Source: Achromobacter ruhlandii (lineage in GTDB: Bacteria; Pseudomonadota; Gammaproteobacteria; Burkholderiales; Burkholderiaceae_B). From it: a stretch of 64,000 nucleotides of DNA. The position numbers and the translations under genes are program-made. The stretch spans positions 186,001 through 250,000 of the forward strand of contig NZ_CADIJL010000001.1 in assembly GCF_902859695.1 (NCBI RefSeq). Direction: 5' to 3'. The notes below the pieces were generated by a model. That model made no database searches and was not told where the DNA came from. It saw only the letters and a list, made by a program, of their open reading frames with translations. Positions 1-11,894 of this stretch are shown in pieces. How positions within the stretch are numbered: position 1 is the first letter of the stretch; every line of letters begins with the position of its first letter.

Positions 1-381
1 CATTTCCGTGACGATGCCGTACTTGGCCGGCGAGTAGGCGGCGGCGCCGATGCCCACCACGCCGTAGGCGGCGCAGACCAGGTAGGTCTGGTATTCAGGG
101 GCGACGCCGATGCTGGCGTACGAGAACATGAGCAGACAGCCGGCCACTTTCAGGGCGTTGGTCGAGAACATCACCCGGCCCTTGGGGTACGAGTCGGCGA
201 TGGCGCCAACGAAGGCGGCCAGCACCACGTAAGCCAGCGCGAAGGACCATTTCATGATCGGGGCCAGCCAGTCCGGGCCGTGCAGTTCCTGTATCAAGGC
301 GATCGCGGCAATGAATAGCGCGTTGTCCGCCAATGACGAGAAGGCCTGCGCGGCCATGACCAGATAGAAACCTCGTTTCAA
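1..381 (-). CDS. lplT: Lysophospholipid transporter LplT (5' part only)
   Basis: Partial gene: the first 127 codons, running off the left edge. The predicted start is TTG at 381 (LKRGFYLVMAAQAF); ATG at 357 is an alternative. The protein is a major facilitator superfamily transporter. The stretches SSLADNALFIAA, VGAIADSYPKGRVM and GIGAAAYSPAKYG match, from memory, the N-terminal half of E. coli LplT (FGDNALLFATLAL, VADSFAKGRVMM, GAAAYSPAKYGIL). LplT is an inner-membrane flippase that brings lysophospholipids in for re-acylation. Four hydrophobic segments are visible. It is divergent from smc. The family call is fairly firm; the start is less so. Confidence 0.8.
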   Translation of the reverse strand, partial: MKRGFYLVMAAQAFSSLADNALFIAAIALIQELHGPDWLAPIMKWSFALAYVVLAAFVGAIADSYPKGRVMFSTNALKVAGCLLMFSYASIGVAPEYQTYLVCAAYGVVGIGAAAYSPAKYGIVTEM

Positions 382-693
382 GAATGTCCCCGTACTTTGA
401 CCTGAGCCCGGTCGGTCTGCGTGAAAATTATGCGTCTTGCGAAAAAGTGTCAGCGAGTATAGCCCGTGGCGCGGGTAGGGCTATTCAGCGTTTGCCCGCG
501 GGTTGCGGCAGGTCAGGTGGCGGACGGCAAGGGGGCGGGCTGTCCCCGGCTTGACCGTTGTTCACGTTTGGGGACAGACTGCCTGCGGTATCATACGACC
601 CATCCGCAAGCCGGCCCTCCGTGGGCCGGTTTGCAATGTGTGCGGCAGGTCCGTTAACGCCTTTCGTTCAACCCACCCCGTCGTCATCGTACT
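382..693. promoter_or_regulatory. Divergent intergenic region between lplT and smc, with two dyads
   Basis: No gene is seen in these 312 bases. There is a perfect 7-bp inverted repeat TGTCCCC / GGGGACA at 541-547 and 570-576 (22-nt spacer). A 12-bp near-perfect hairpin with one G-U pair lies at 606-617 / 623-634 (loop TCCGT), close upstream of smc. A TATCAT at 589-594 could be a -10 element, but no convincing -35 is seen. The hairpin has no T-run, so it is not a terminator. The smc start at 694 has no clear Shine-Dalgarno sequence. Confidence 0.4.
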
Positions 694-3600
694 GTGCGTC
701 TTACTCAGCTCAAACTCGCCGGCTTCAAGTCCTTCGTCGATCCCACCGTGATTCCCGTGCCCAGCCAGCTGGTGGGCGTGGTGGGACCCAATGGCTGCGG
801 CAAATCGAACATCATCGATGCGGTGCGCTGGGTGCTGGGCGAAGCCAAGGCCTCGGAACTGCGCGGCGAGTCCATGCAGGACGTGATCTTCAACGGCTCG
901 GGCAACCGCAAGCCGGCGGCCCGGGCGTCGGTCGAAATGGTGTTCGACAACAGCGAGGGCCGCGCCGCCGGGCAATGGAGCAGCTACGCCGAGATCGCCG
1001 TGCGCCGCGTGCTGACGCGCGACGGCACCAGCAGCTATTTCGTCAACAACCAGCAGGTGCGGCGCCGCGATATTCACGACATCTTCCTGGGCACCGGCCT
1101 GGGCGCGCGCGGCTACGCCATCATCGGCCAGGGCATGATCAACCGGCTGATCGAGGCGCGTCCGGAGGAACTGCGGGTGTTCCTGGAAGAGGCCGCCGGC
1201 GTGTCGCGCTATAAAGAGCGCCGCCGCGAGACCGAAAACCGCCTCTCCGACACGCGCGAGAACCTGACCCGCGTCGAAGACATCCTGCGCGAACTGAACA
1301 GCCAGCTGGAAAAGCTGGAGGCCCAGGCCGAGGTCGCCACCCGCTACCGCGAGCTGCAGGCCGATGGCGAAAAGAAGCAGCACGCGCTGTGGTTCCTGAA
1401 GGAAACCGGCGCGCGCGAAGAGCGCGCCAGGAAGGCCCAGGAAATGGCCCAGGCCCAGAACGAGCTGGAAGCCGCCATTGCCGGCCTGCGGGCCGGCGAA
1501 GCCGCGCTTGAATCCCGGCGCCAGGCCCACTACGCCGCCAGCGACGCGGTCCACACCGCCCAGGGCGCCCTGTACGAGGCCAACGCCCAGGTCAGCCGCC
1601 TGGAAGCCGAAATCCGCCACGTGGTGGATTCCCGCAACCGCCTGCAGGCGCGCCGCGACCAGCTGCAGCAGCAGATTGCCGAATGGAACAGCCAGCGCGA
1701 GCACTGCGCCGAGCAGATCGCGCAGGCCGAGGAAGACCTGGCCGCCGGCGCCGCCCGCACCGAAGAGGCGCGGGCCGCCGCCGAGGACGCCCAGGCCGCG
1801 CTGCCGTCGGTTGAGCAGCGCGTGCGCGAAGCCGCCTCCGGCCGTGACGAAATGCGTGCCGCCCTGGCCCGCGTGGAACAGAACCTGGCCCTGGTGGCGC
1901 AGACCCAGCGCGACGCCGACCGCCAGATGCAGGCGCTGGAGCAGCGCCGTGAGCGCCTGCAACAGGAACTGCGCGAATTGCACAGTCCCGACCCGGTGCG
2001 CCTGGAGCAACTGGCCGGCGACCGCGTTGCCGGCGAGGAGCAGCTCGAGGAGGCCCAGGCGGAACTGGCCACTTTGGAAGGCAAGGTGCCGGACGCCGAC
2101 GCCGAGCGCAGCCGCGCCCAGGCGGCCGCCCAGACCGACGCGCAGAACCTGGCCCGCCTGGAAGCCCGCCTGTCGGCGCTGGTGAAGCTGCAGGAAGACG
2201 TGCAGAAGCAGGGCGCGCTGGAACCCTGGCTGGCCAAGCACGAGCTTGCCGGCCTGGCGCGCCTGTGGCAGAAGCTGCATATCGAACCGGGCTGGGAAAC
2301 CGCCCTGGAAGCCGCCCTGCGTGAACGCATGGCGTCCCTTGAAGTGCGCAGCCTGGACTGGGCCCGAGCCTTTTCCGACGACGCGCCGCCCGCCCGCCTG
2401 GCGTTCTACCAGTTGCCGCCCGCGGCGCCCGCGCCGGCGGCGCCGGCGGGGCTGACGCCGCTGGCGAGCCTGCTGCGCATCACCGATCCCGATCTGCGCA
2501 CGCTGCTCAATGACTGGCTGGCCGGCATCTACACCGCCACCGACCTGGCCCAGGCCCTGGCGACCCGCGCCACGCTGCCCGCCGGCGCCGCCTGCGTGGT
2601 CAAGGCCGGCCACCTGGTGGATGCGCACAGCGTGCGCTTCTACGCTCCCGATTCCGAGCAGGCCGGCCTGCTGGCGCGCCAGCAGGAAATCGAGAACCTG
2701 CAACGCGAGATCAAGGCGCAGCAGCTGATCACCGACCAGGCCCGCGCCGCGGTTGCCCGCGCCGAAGTGGCCTGGCAGCAGGTGACCCAGGCGATCGCGC
2801 CGGCCCGCCAGCGCGTCGCCGAAGTGACCCGCCGGGTGCACGACATCCAGCTGGAACACTCGCGCCTGCAGCAGCAGGCCGAGCAGTCCGGCCAGCACGC
2901 CGCGCGCCTGCGCCAGGATCTCGAAGAGATCTCCGCGCACGAAGAAGACCTGCGCGCCACCCGCGAAGAGGCCGAGGCCCGCTTCGAGGCCCTGGACGAG
3001 GAACTGGCCGAGCACCAATCGCGTTTCGCCGACGCCGAGATGGACGGCGAGACCCTGGCCGCCCAGGCCGAGGCTGCCCGCGCCCGCCTGCGCGAGCTCG
3101 AGCGCGCCGCCCAGGAAGCCGAGTTCGCTGAACGCGGCATCCAGGTCCGCATCACCGACCTGCAGCGCAACCAGCAACTGGCGGCTGACCAGAGCCAGCG
3201 CGGCAGCGTCGAACTCGAACAACTGCTGGCCGACCTGGTCGACCTGGACGCCTCGGCCTCCCAGGCTGGCCTGCAGGACGCCCTGGAAGTGCGCGCCGAG
3301 CGCGAAGAGGCGCTGTCGCGCGCCCGCCAGGAAATGGAAAACCTGTCGGCGCTGCTGCGTGGCGCCGACGAAGACCGCATGCAGCAGGAGCGCACGCTCG
3401 AACCGCGCCGCGCCCGCATTACCGAATTGCAGTTGCAGGAACAGGCCGCGCGCCTGGCCGAAGAACAATTCACCGAGCAGCTCAATGCCCGCGAGGTCGA
3501 CCGCGAGGCCCTGGCCCAGGAACTGGCCAACCAGCCAGACGAATGGCGCCGCGCCAGCTGGCTGCAATCCGAAGTGACCCGCATCTCGCGCCAGATCGAG

Positions 3601-4227
3601 TCGCTGGGCTCGGTCAACCTGGCCGCGCTGGACGAATTGAACACCTCGCGCGAACGCAAGGGCTTCCTGGACGACCAGCACCAGGACCTGATGACCGCCA
3701 TCGAAACCCTGGAAGACGCGATCCGCAAGATCGACCGCGAAACCCGCGACCTGCTGCAAGAGACCTTCAACGTCGTCAATGGCCACTTCGGCGAGCTGTT
3801 CCCCAAGCTGTTCGGCGGCGGCGAGGCCAAGCTGACCATGACCGGCGAGGAAATCCTCGATGCCGGCGTACAGGTCATGGCGCAGCCGCCGGGCAAGCGC
3901 AACAGCACCATCCACCTGCTGTCGGGCGGCGAAAAGGCGCTGACGGCCACCGCGCTGGTGTTCGCGCTGTTCAAGCTGAACCCCGCGCCGTTCTGCCTGC
4001 TGGACGAGGTGGACGCGCCGCTGGACGACGCCAATACCGAACGCTACGCCAACCTGGTCGCCAACATGAGCGAGCAGACCCAGTTCCTGTTCATCTCGCA
4101 CAACAAGATCGCGATGCAGATGGCCAAGCAACTGATCGGCGTCACCATGCAAGAGCAGGGGGTTTCGCGTATCGTTGCGGTAGACATAGATTCGGCCGTC
4201 CAGATGATGGCCTCCGAAGCGGCATAA
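694..4227 (+). CDS. smc: Chromosome segregation SMC ATPase
   Basis: 1177-residue SMC protein, the usual length for bacterial Smc. It forms the coiled-coil ring ATPase of the condensin-like complex that compacts and segregates the nucleoid. Visible features: Walker A GPNGCGKS at residues 31-38; a Q-loop region with GTGLGARGYAIIGQG; long charged coiled coils on both sides of a hinge at roughly 510-680; a C-terminal head with signature LSGGEKALTATAL and Walker B CLLDEVDAPLDDAN. The start is GTG at 694, giving MRLTQLKLAGFKSF, the standard SMC N-terminus. A gap of 46 bases separates it from zipA, so smc, zipA and ligA probably form one operon. A very long antisense open frame over this gene is a GC-bias shadow. 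Confidence 0.97.
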   Translation: MRLTQLKLAGFKSFVDPTVIPVPSQLVGVVGPNGCGKSNIIDAVRWVLGEAKASELRGESMQDVIFNGSGNRKPAARASVEMVFDNSEGRAAGQWSSYAEIAVRRVLTRDGTSSYFVNNQQVRRRDIHDIFLGTGLGARGYAIIGQGMINRLIEARPEELRVFLEEAAGVSRYKERRRETENRLSDTRENLTRVEDILRELNSQLEKLEAQAEVATRYRELQADGEKKQHALWFLKETGAREERARKAQEMAQAQNELEAAIAGLRAGEAALESRRQAHYAASDAVHTAQGALYEANAQVSRLEAEIRHVVDSRNRLQARRDQLQQQIAEWNSQREHCAEQIAQAEEDLAAGAARTEEARAAAEDAQAALPSVEQRVREAASGRDEMRAALARVEQNLALVAQTQRDADRQMQALEQRRERLQQELRELHSPDPVRLEQLAGDRVAGEEQLEEAQAELATLEGKVPDADAERSRAQAAAQTDAQNLARLEARLSALVKLQEDVQKQGALEPWLAKHELAGLARLWQKLHIEPGWETALEAALRERMASLEVRSLDWARAFSDDAPPARLAFYQLPPAAPAPAAPAGLTPLASLLRITDPDLRTLLNDWLAGIYTATDLAQALATRATLPAGAACVVKAGHLVDAHSVRFYAPDSEQAGLLARQQEIENLQREIKAQQLITDQARAAVARAEVAWQQVTQAIAPARQRVAEVTRRVHDIQLEHSRLQQQAEQSGQHAARLRQDLEEISAHEEDLRATREEAEARFEALDEELAEHQSRFADAEMDGETLAAQAEAARARLRELERAAQEAEFAERGIQVRITDLQRNQQLAADQSQRGSVELEQLLADLVDLDASASQAGLQDALEVRAEREEALSRARQEMENLSALLRGADEDRMQQERTLEPRRARITELQLQEQAARLAEEQFTEQLNAREVDREALAQELANQPDEWRRASWLQSEVTRISRQIESLGSVNLAALDELNTSRERKGFLDDQHQDLMTAIETLEDAIRKIDRETRDLLQETFNVVNGHFGELFPKLFGGGEAKLTMTGEEILDAGVQVMAQPPGKRNSTIHLLSGGEKALTATALVFALFKLNPAPFCLLDEVDAPLDDANTERYANLVANMSEQTQFLFISHNKIAMQMAKQLIGVTMQEQGVSRIVAVDIDSAVQMMASEAA

Positions 4228-4273
4228 ACCCAATATTCAGAATGGCGCCGGCTTCCTGGCGCGGGATTTACAC

Positions 4274-7437
<3,164 letters not shown>

Positions 7438-7478
7438 TCGTGCGGGCCGCGCTGCCGGCCCGCCGCCTGGCCCTGTCG

Positions 7479-7513
7479 AACAGGCCGTCCGCCCCTGGCG
7501 TGCGGCCTGTTTT
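7479..7513 (+). terminator. Rho-independent terminator after ligA
   Basis: Perfect 9-bp stem AACAGGCCG (7479-7487) / CGGCCTGTT (7503-7511) with a 15-nt loop, running into TTTT at 7510-7513. It lies 41 bases past the ligA stop and probably ends the smc-zipA-ligA transcript. Confidence 0.65.
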
Positions 7514-7557
7514 CATTTCCGGCGCGGCCTTGAGCGTCTCTTGGGCTTGGCGCGCAC

Positions 7558-7586
7558 AAAAAAAACTGCCCGCGCAGGGCGGGCAG
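7558..7586 (-). terminator. Rho-independent terminator of the bolA-parvulin unit
   Basis: Read on the minus strand, CTGCCCGC (7586-7579) pairs with GCGGGCAG (7573-7566) and is followed by eight T residues (A-run 7558-7565 on the plus strand). It lies about 22 bases past the parvulin stop. It faces the ligA terminator, so the two convergent units are each closed. Confidence 0.85.
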
Positions 7587-7608
7587 TTCTTGGAGGCGGG
7601 AACCAGAT

Positions 7609-8385
7609 TTACTGGATCTTGGCCTTTTCGCGCAGTTCCTTCTGGTAGTCGGCCAGGGTTTGCTGGCGCAGCATTTCTTCCAGTTGGGTGCGGACCTGGT
7701 CCAGCGGCGGGAATTCGACCGGACGGGTGTCGTCGACCATGATGATGTGCCAGCCGAACTGGGTCTGCACCGGCTTGTCGACCAGTTGGCCCTTCTTGAG
7801 CTGGGTCACGGCCTGGGCGAACGGCTGGACGTAGTTGGTGGGAGGAGCCCAACCCAGGTCGCCACCCTTTTCGGCGCTGCCGGGGTCCTTCGAGTTCTTC
7901 TTGGCCAGGTCGTCGAACTTGCCCTTGTTGCTCTTCAGCTGGGCCAGCAGGTCGTTGGCGGTTTTTTCGTCTTCGACCAGGATGTGACGGACCTTGTATT
8001 CCATCTTGCCGGCCTGTTCTTTCTTGATCTTCTCGTACTCGGCCGTGACCTTGGCGTCCGACACCGGGTGCTTGGCCAGGTAGTCGGCCATCAGGGCGCG
8101 GACCAGGATGCCTTGGCGGGCCAGTTCGATTTCGGTCTGGACGTCGGCCTGCTTGGCGATGCCGCCGGCTTCGGCCGCTTGCACGAAGACCTGGCGGTTG
8201 ATCATTTCCTGCTTGACCTGTTCACGCAGTTGGGGCGAATCGGTGGCGCCCTGGCTGACCAGCAGCTTGACGAATTGATCCAGGCTCTTCTGCGGAATGG
8301 CCTTGCCATTGACCGTGGCGACGTTCTGGGCGAAAGCGGGCACGGCGATGACGCAGGCGGCGGCCAGCATGACGATGCGTTTCAT
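7609..8385 (-). CDS. Periplasmic parvulin-type peptidyl-prolyl isomerase (Par27-like)
   Basis: 258 residues with a cleavable signal peptide (MKRIVMLAAACVIAVPAFAQ). An N-terminal SurA-like helical chaperone part is followed by a PpiC/parvulin domain at about 130-225 (YKVRHILVEDEKTA ... GDLGWAPP ... TQFGWHIIMVDD). It should catalyse cis-trans prolyl isomerization and chaperone outer-membrane proteins in the periplasm. Length and layout agree with Bordetella Par27, as remembered from the literature. The start lies 17 bases after the bolA stop, so the two are probably co-transcribed. A clear terminator follows at 7558-7586. Confidence 0.9.
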   Translation of the reverse strand: MKRIVMLAAACVIAVPAFAQNVATVNGKAIPQKSLDQFVKLLVSQGATDSPQLREQVKQEMINRQVFVQAAEAGGIAKQADVQTEIELARQGILVRALMADYLAKHPVSDAKVTAEYEKIKKEQAGKMEYKVRHILVEDEKTANDLLAQLKSNKGKFDDLAKKNSKDPGSAEKGGDLGWAPPTNYVQPFAQAVTQLKKGQLVDKPVQTQFGWHIIMVDDTRPVEFPPLDQVRTQLEEMLRQQTLADYQKELREKAKIQ

Positions 8386-8402
8386 GAATATCCTTTTACT
8401 TT

Positions 8403-8672
8403 CTATTTGGGAGCCTGGGCGTCGAGCGCCAGCGCATGAATCGGATAGGGGATCAAATCTTGCAGATGATGATACACCAGCCGATGTCGCGCCACGGCAG
8501 TCAGTCCTGTAAAACAGGACGCTACGATATGGACGCGATAATGGCCGGCGCCGTTTTTACTGCCTTCGTGACCGGCATGCAAATGCGAGTCGTCCTGGAT
8601 GTCCAGGGAAACCGGTTCCAGGACGGCCAGGCGCTCCCGGATCAGGGTGATGCGGTCGGTGGTCTCTGACAT
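8403..8672 (-). CDS. bolA: BolA family protein
   Basis: 89 residues starting at MSETTDRITLIRERL. An upstream in-frame start would add 14 residues that do not look like BolA. The BolA core is visible: LDIQDDSHLHAGHEGS, HYRVHIVASCF, and RHRLVYHHLQDLI. BolA proteins partner with monothiol glutaredoxins in iron-sulfur handling and influence morphology and stress response. It lies directly upstream of the Par27-like gene on the same strand and probably shares its transcript. Confidence 0.93.
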   Translation of the reverse strand: MSETTDRITLIRERLAVLEPVSLDIQDDSHLHAGHEGSKNGAGHYRVHIVASCFTGLTAVARHRLVYHHLQDLIPYPIHALALDAQAPK

Positions 8673-8753
8673 GGCGTCGATCGTAAAAGTTCCGGCGCGC
8701 GCAGGGCGCGCCATGGGGAGAAAGGGCCGGACACCGTGGCCCGGCCGAGTACG

Positions 8754-9316
8754 TCAGGCCTTGGGCGGGGTGCCCGCGCCGTCGTCGGCCTGGATGTGCT
8801 TGCCGAGCCAGAGGGACTGGCCGATGACGAAGACGATCATCAGGCCCATCAGGCCGAAGGCCTTGAAGCTGACCCACTGGGATTCGGTGAAATGCCCCGA
8901 GAACGCCACGTAGAGATTGATGGCGCCGGCGAACAGGAAAAAGCCGGCCCAGATCAGGTTGAGCTTGTCCCAGGCGGCGTCCGGCAGCTGGATCTGCTTT
9001 TCCATCAGGCGGCGGATCAGGTTGCGGCCGAACAGCAGGCGCGCGAACACCAGCGCGCCGCCGAACAGCCAGTACAGCACCGTCGGCTTCCACTTGATGA
9101 AGACGTCGCTGTGCAGCCAGATGGTGGCGCCGCCGAACACCAGGATCACGGTCAGGTTGATCCAGTGCATGGCTTCGGTCGGCCGGCCGGTGACCTTGAG
9201 CCAGACGATCTGCAGCACCGCCGCCGCCATGGCCACGCCGGTGGCCACGAAGATGTCCGTGAACCGGTAGGCCAGGAAGAACAGGAACAGCGGAAAGAGG
9301 TCGAACAGGAACTTCT

Positions 9317-9320
<4 letters not shown>
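8754..9320 (-). CDS. yciB: Inner-membrane septation protein (YciB/IspZ family)
   Basis: 188 residues starting [20 protein letters not shown], the characteristic N-terminus of intracellular septation protein A. Five hydrophobic segments are visible. Family markers include TDIFVAT, the WINLTV-type helix, [14 protein letters not shown], and [17 protein letters not shown]. YciB proteins act at the inner membrane in envelope and septum maintenance. The ATG (9318-9320) overlaps the msrB stop by four bases (ATGA), so it is translationally coupled to msrB. This overlap favours this start over the upstream one. Confidence 0.93.
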
Positions 9321-9715
<395 letters not shown>

Positions 9716-9767
9716 ATCAGCTCTTGGAGTCCCGATGCCCGAAATGGTTCGGGCATAATCCCGCCCC

Positions 9768-10445
9768 ATGTTAATCGAGTTTGACCAGGCGATTGTATCG
9801 ACGCCCCAGGCGGAAGTGTTGCGCGGGGTGAGCGTGGCGCTGGCCGGACGCCGGGTCGGCATCGTCGGTCCCAATGGCGCCGGCAAGAGCACGCTGGCGC
9901 GGCTGGTCAATGGGCTGGTGCTGCCGACCTCCGGCTGCGTGCGGGTTGGCGGCCTGGATACGCGGCATGAATTGAAGGCGGTGCGCCGCCAGGTCGGCTT
10001 CGTATTCCAGAACCCCGAGAACCAGATCGTCTTTCCGATCGTGCGGGAAGATCTGGCGTTCGGCCTGAAGCACCTGGAGCCGGATCGCGTCCAGCGGGAG
10101 GCCCGCATCGAGGCCGCGCTGGCGGCCCTGGGCGTGGCGCACCTGGCGGATCGCACCAGCCACACCCTGTCCGGCGGCGAGCGCCAGCTGGTGGCGCTGG
10201 CGGCGGTGCTGGTGATGCGGCCGGGGCTGGTGGTGTTCGACGAACCCACCACCCAGCTGGACCTGCGCAACCGCAACCGGGTGCGCGATGCCATCGCCGC
10301 CATGCCGCAGGACGCCATCGTGGTCAGCCACGACCTGGCGCTGCTGGAAGACTTCGAGCGGGTGCTGGTGATCCAGGACGGCGCCATTGCCGCCGACGAC
10401 GAGCCGGCCGCCGCGCTGCGCTGGTACCGGAATCACTGCGCGTGA
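9768..10445 (+). CDS. bioM: Biotin ECF transporter ATPase BioM
   Basis: 225-residue ABC ATPase. Walker [10 protein letters not shown] starts near residue 35. The Q-loop region is [14 protein letters not shown], with the PENQ typical of energy-coupling factor ATPases. Signature LSGGERQ, Walker [13 protein letters not shown], and the H-loop VVSHDL are present. It powers biotin uptake with BioN and BioY. The stop overlaps the bioN GTG (GTGA). It is divergent from msrB with only about 50 bases between starts, so both promoters must lie there. Confidence 0.94.
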   Translation: MLIEFDQAIVSTPQAEVLRGVSVALAGRRVGIVGPNGAGKSTLARLVNGLVLPTSGCVRVGGLDTRHELKAVRRQVGFVFQNPENQIVFPIVREDLAFGLKHLEPDRVQREARIEAALAALGVAHLADRTSHTLSGGERQLVALAAVLVMRPGLVVFDEPTTQLDLRNRNRVRDAIAAMPQDAIVVSHDLALLEDFERVLVIQDGAIAADDEPAAALRWYRNHCA

Positions 10446-11038
10446 TCGAGCCCCTATATATTCCCGGCGACTCGCCGCTGCACCGGCTGCCCGCCGGCCT
10501 GAAGCTGCTGGCGCTGGCCGCGGCCGGCGCCGGATTGTTCCTGGTGCGCGATCCCGCCCTATTGGCGGGCGCCTGCGCGGTCGCCGGCCTGCTGCTGTGG
10601 TGCGCCGGCGCCACGCCCGGCGGCGTCTGGCGCCAGGTGCGCGGCCTGGTCTGGGTGTTGCTGGCCGTCGGCGCGTTCACGGCCTGGTTCCAGGGCTGGC
10701 GCGAGGCGCTGGCGGTACTCCTGCGTATCGCCGCGATGGTCGGGCTGGCGCTGGCGGTGACGCTGTCGACCCGCAGTTCCGACCTGATCGCCGTGTGCGA
10801 GCGGGTGCTCATGCCGTTGCAGCGCATTGGCCTGCTGGACGCCGGCAAGGTGTCGCTGGCGCTGGCGCTGGCCCTGCGCTTCGTGCCCGAGATCTGGCGC
10901 AATTTCCACGAGATCCGCGAGGCCCAGGCGGCGCGCGGACTGGGCGCCAACCCGGTGGCGCTGATCGTGCCGCTGGTGGTGCTGACACTGAAGCGGGCGC
11001 AGGAAGTGGCCGAGGCCATCGACGCCCGCAGCCTGTGA
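10442..11038 (+). CDS. bioN: Biotin ECF transporter transmembrane protein BioN
   Basis: 198 residues, CbiQ-like T-component. It starts at GTG 10442 overlapping the bioM stop and carries [21 protein letters not shown], typical of the family N-terminus. Several hydrophobic helices follow. The coupling-helix region near RFVPEIWRNFHEIREAQAARGLG contains the Ala-Arg-Gly motif that contacts the ATPase. It couples ATP hydrolysis by BioM to the substrate-binding membrane protein BioY. Confidence 0.93.
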   Translation: MIEPLYIPGDSPLHRLPAGLKLLALAAAGAGLFLVRDPALLAGACAVAGLLLWCAGATPGGVWRQVRGLVWVLLAVGAFTAWFQGWREALAVLLRIAAMVGLALAVTLSTRSSDLIAVCERVLMPLQRIGLLDAGKVSLALALALRFVPEIWRNFHEIREAQAARGLGANPVALIVPLVVLTLKRAQEVAEAIDARSL

Positions 11039-11091
11039 CTGTCCCTCTTCATCCCTGATTCCCTGTCCCACTAGATAGAAAGGGCATTGCC

Positions 11092-11649
11092 ATGAAATCC
11101 AACAATACTGTGCTGGTGGCGCTGTTCGCCGCGCTGATCGTGGTGCTGAGCCTGATTCCGCCGATTCCGCTGCCGGGCATCCCGGTGCCGATCACGCTGC
11201 AGACGCTCGGTGCCATGCTGGCCGGCGCCATGCTGGGGCCGGGCCGTGGCGCGCTGGCCTGCCTGCTGTACCTGGCGCTGGCGGCCATCGGCCTGCCGGT
11301 GCTGCCGGGCGGACGCGGCGGTCTGGGCGCGTTCTTCGGGCCGACCGGGGGCTTCCTGGTCGGGCTGGTGGCCGGGGCATTCGTGACCGGCTGGCTGGCG
11401 CGGCGCCTCTCGGGTAGGGCGACGGGTTTCGGCGGCCAACTGGCCGGCGCCGCCATTGCCTGCGTGCTGGGCGGCATCGCGGTGGTCTACGCTTTCGGCG
11501 TGCCCTGGCTGGCAACGGTCACCAAGATGGGGCTGGCCAAGGCGGCGACGGCGGTGGTGGTGTTCGTGCCCGGCGACCTGATCAAGGCCGCGCTGGCCGC
11601 GTGGGTGGCGACGCGGGTCGAGCGGGTCTGGCCCATGCGCGGTCAGTGA
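11092..11649 (+). CDS. bioY: Biotin ECF transporter substrate component BioY
   Basis: 185-residue membrane protein with six hydrophobic segments. Family markers: IPLPGIPVPITLQTLG near residue 25, the aromatic-free GRGALACLLYLALAAIGLPV, and GPTGGFLVG. BioY is the high-affinity biotin-binding S component. It follows bioN by 53 bases in the same operon. No biotin biosynthesis genes are visible in the window, so this looks like a salvage unit. Confidence 0.94.
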   Translation: MKSNNTVLVALFAALIVVLSLIPPIPLPGIPVPITLQTLGAMLAGAMLGPGRGALACLLYLALAAIGLPVLPGGRGGLGAFFGPTGGFLVGLVAGAFVTGWLARRLSGRATGFGGQLAGAAIACVLGGIAVVYAFGVPWLATVTKMGLAKAATAVVVFVPGDLIKAALAAWVATRVERVWPMRGQ

Positions 11650-11894
11650 GTTTCGCGCCGGGGCGGGGCCAAGGGAATCCCCCAACTGACGCCCGAAGGG
11701 CTTTCAAGTACAAGTTCGCCATTAACGAATGCGTTTGCTGGATCGCGGTTTCCGTAGCACATCAGGGATTTACCGTAGTTGCGCGAAGTCATCTGATACT
11801 GTTTTAACCCTATAATATTTTTTTCTGTATAACTTTAACTAGGCTCGCTTCCGCCTCGTCCGGGGCACAAAAGAGCCACCACAGGAGACAAAAC
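11650..11894 (+). promoter_or_regulatory. Promoter region of the first LIV operon
   Basis: 245 bases without a gene. A perfect TATAAT lies at 11811-11816 in a locally AT-rich stretch of otherwise GC-rich DNA, about 80 bases before the binding-protein start. The corresponding -35 is weak. The AT-rich block with a T-run (11817-11825) may be an activator-dependent promoter. No terminator for bioMNY was recognised. Confidence 0.5.

Noticed and set aside
562-4233. 1223-codon open frame antisense to smc
   Set aside because: Arises from third-position GC bias; no domain, and the sense gene is a textbook SMC.
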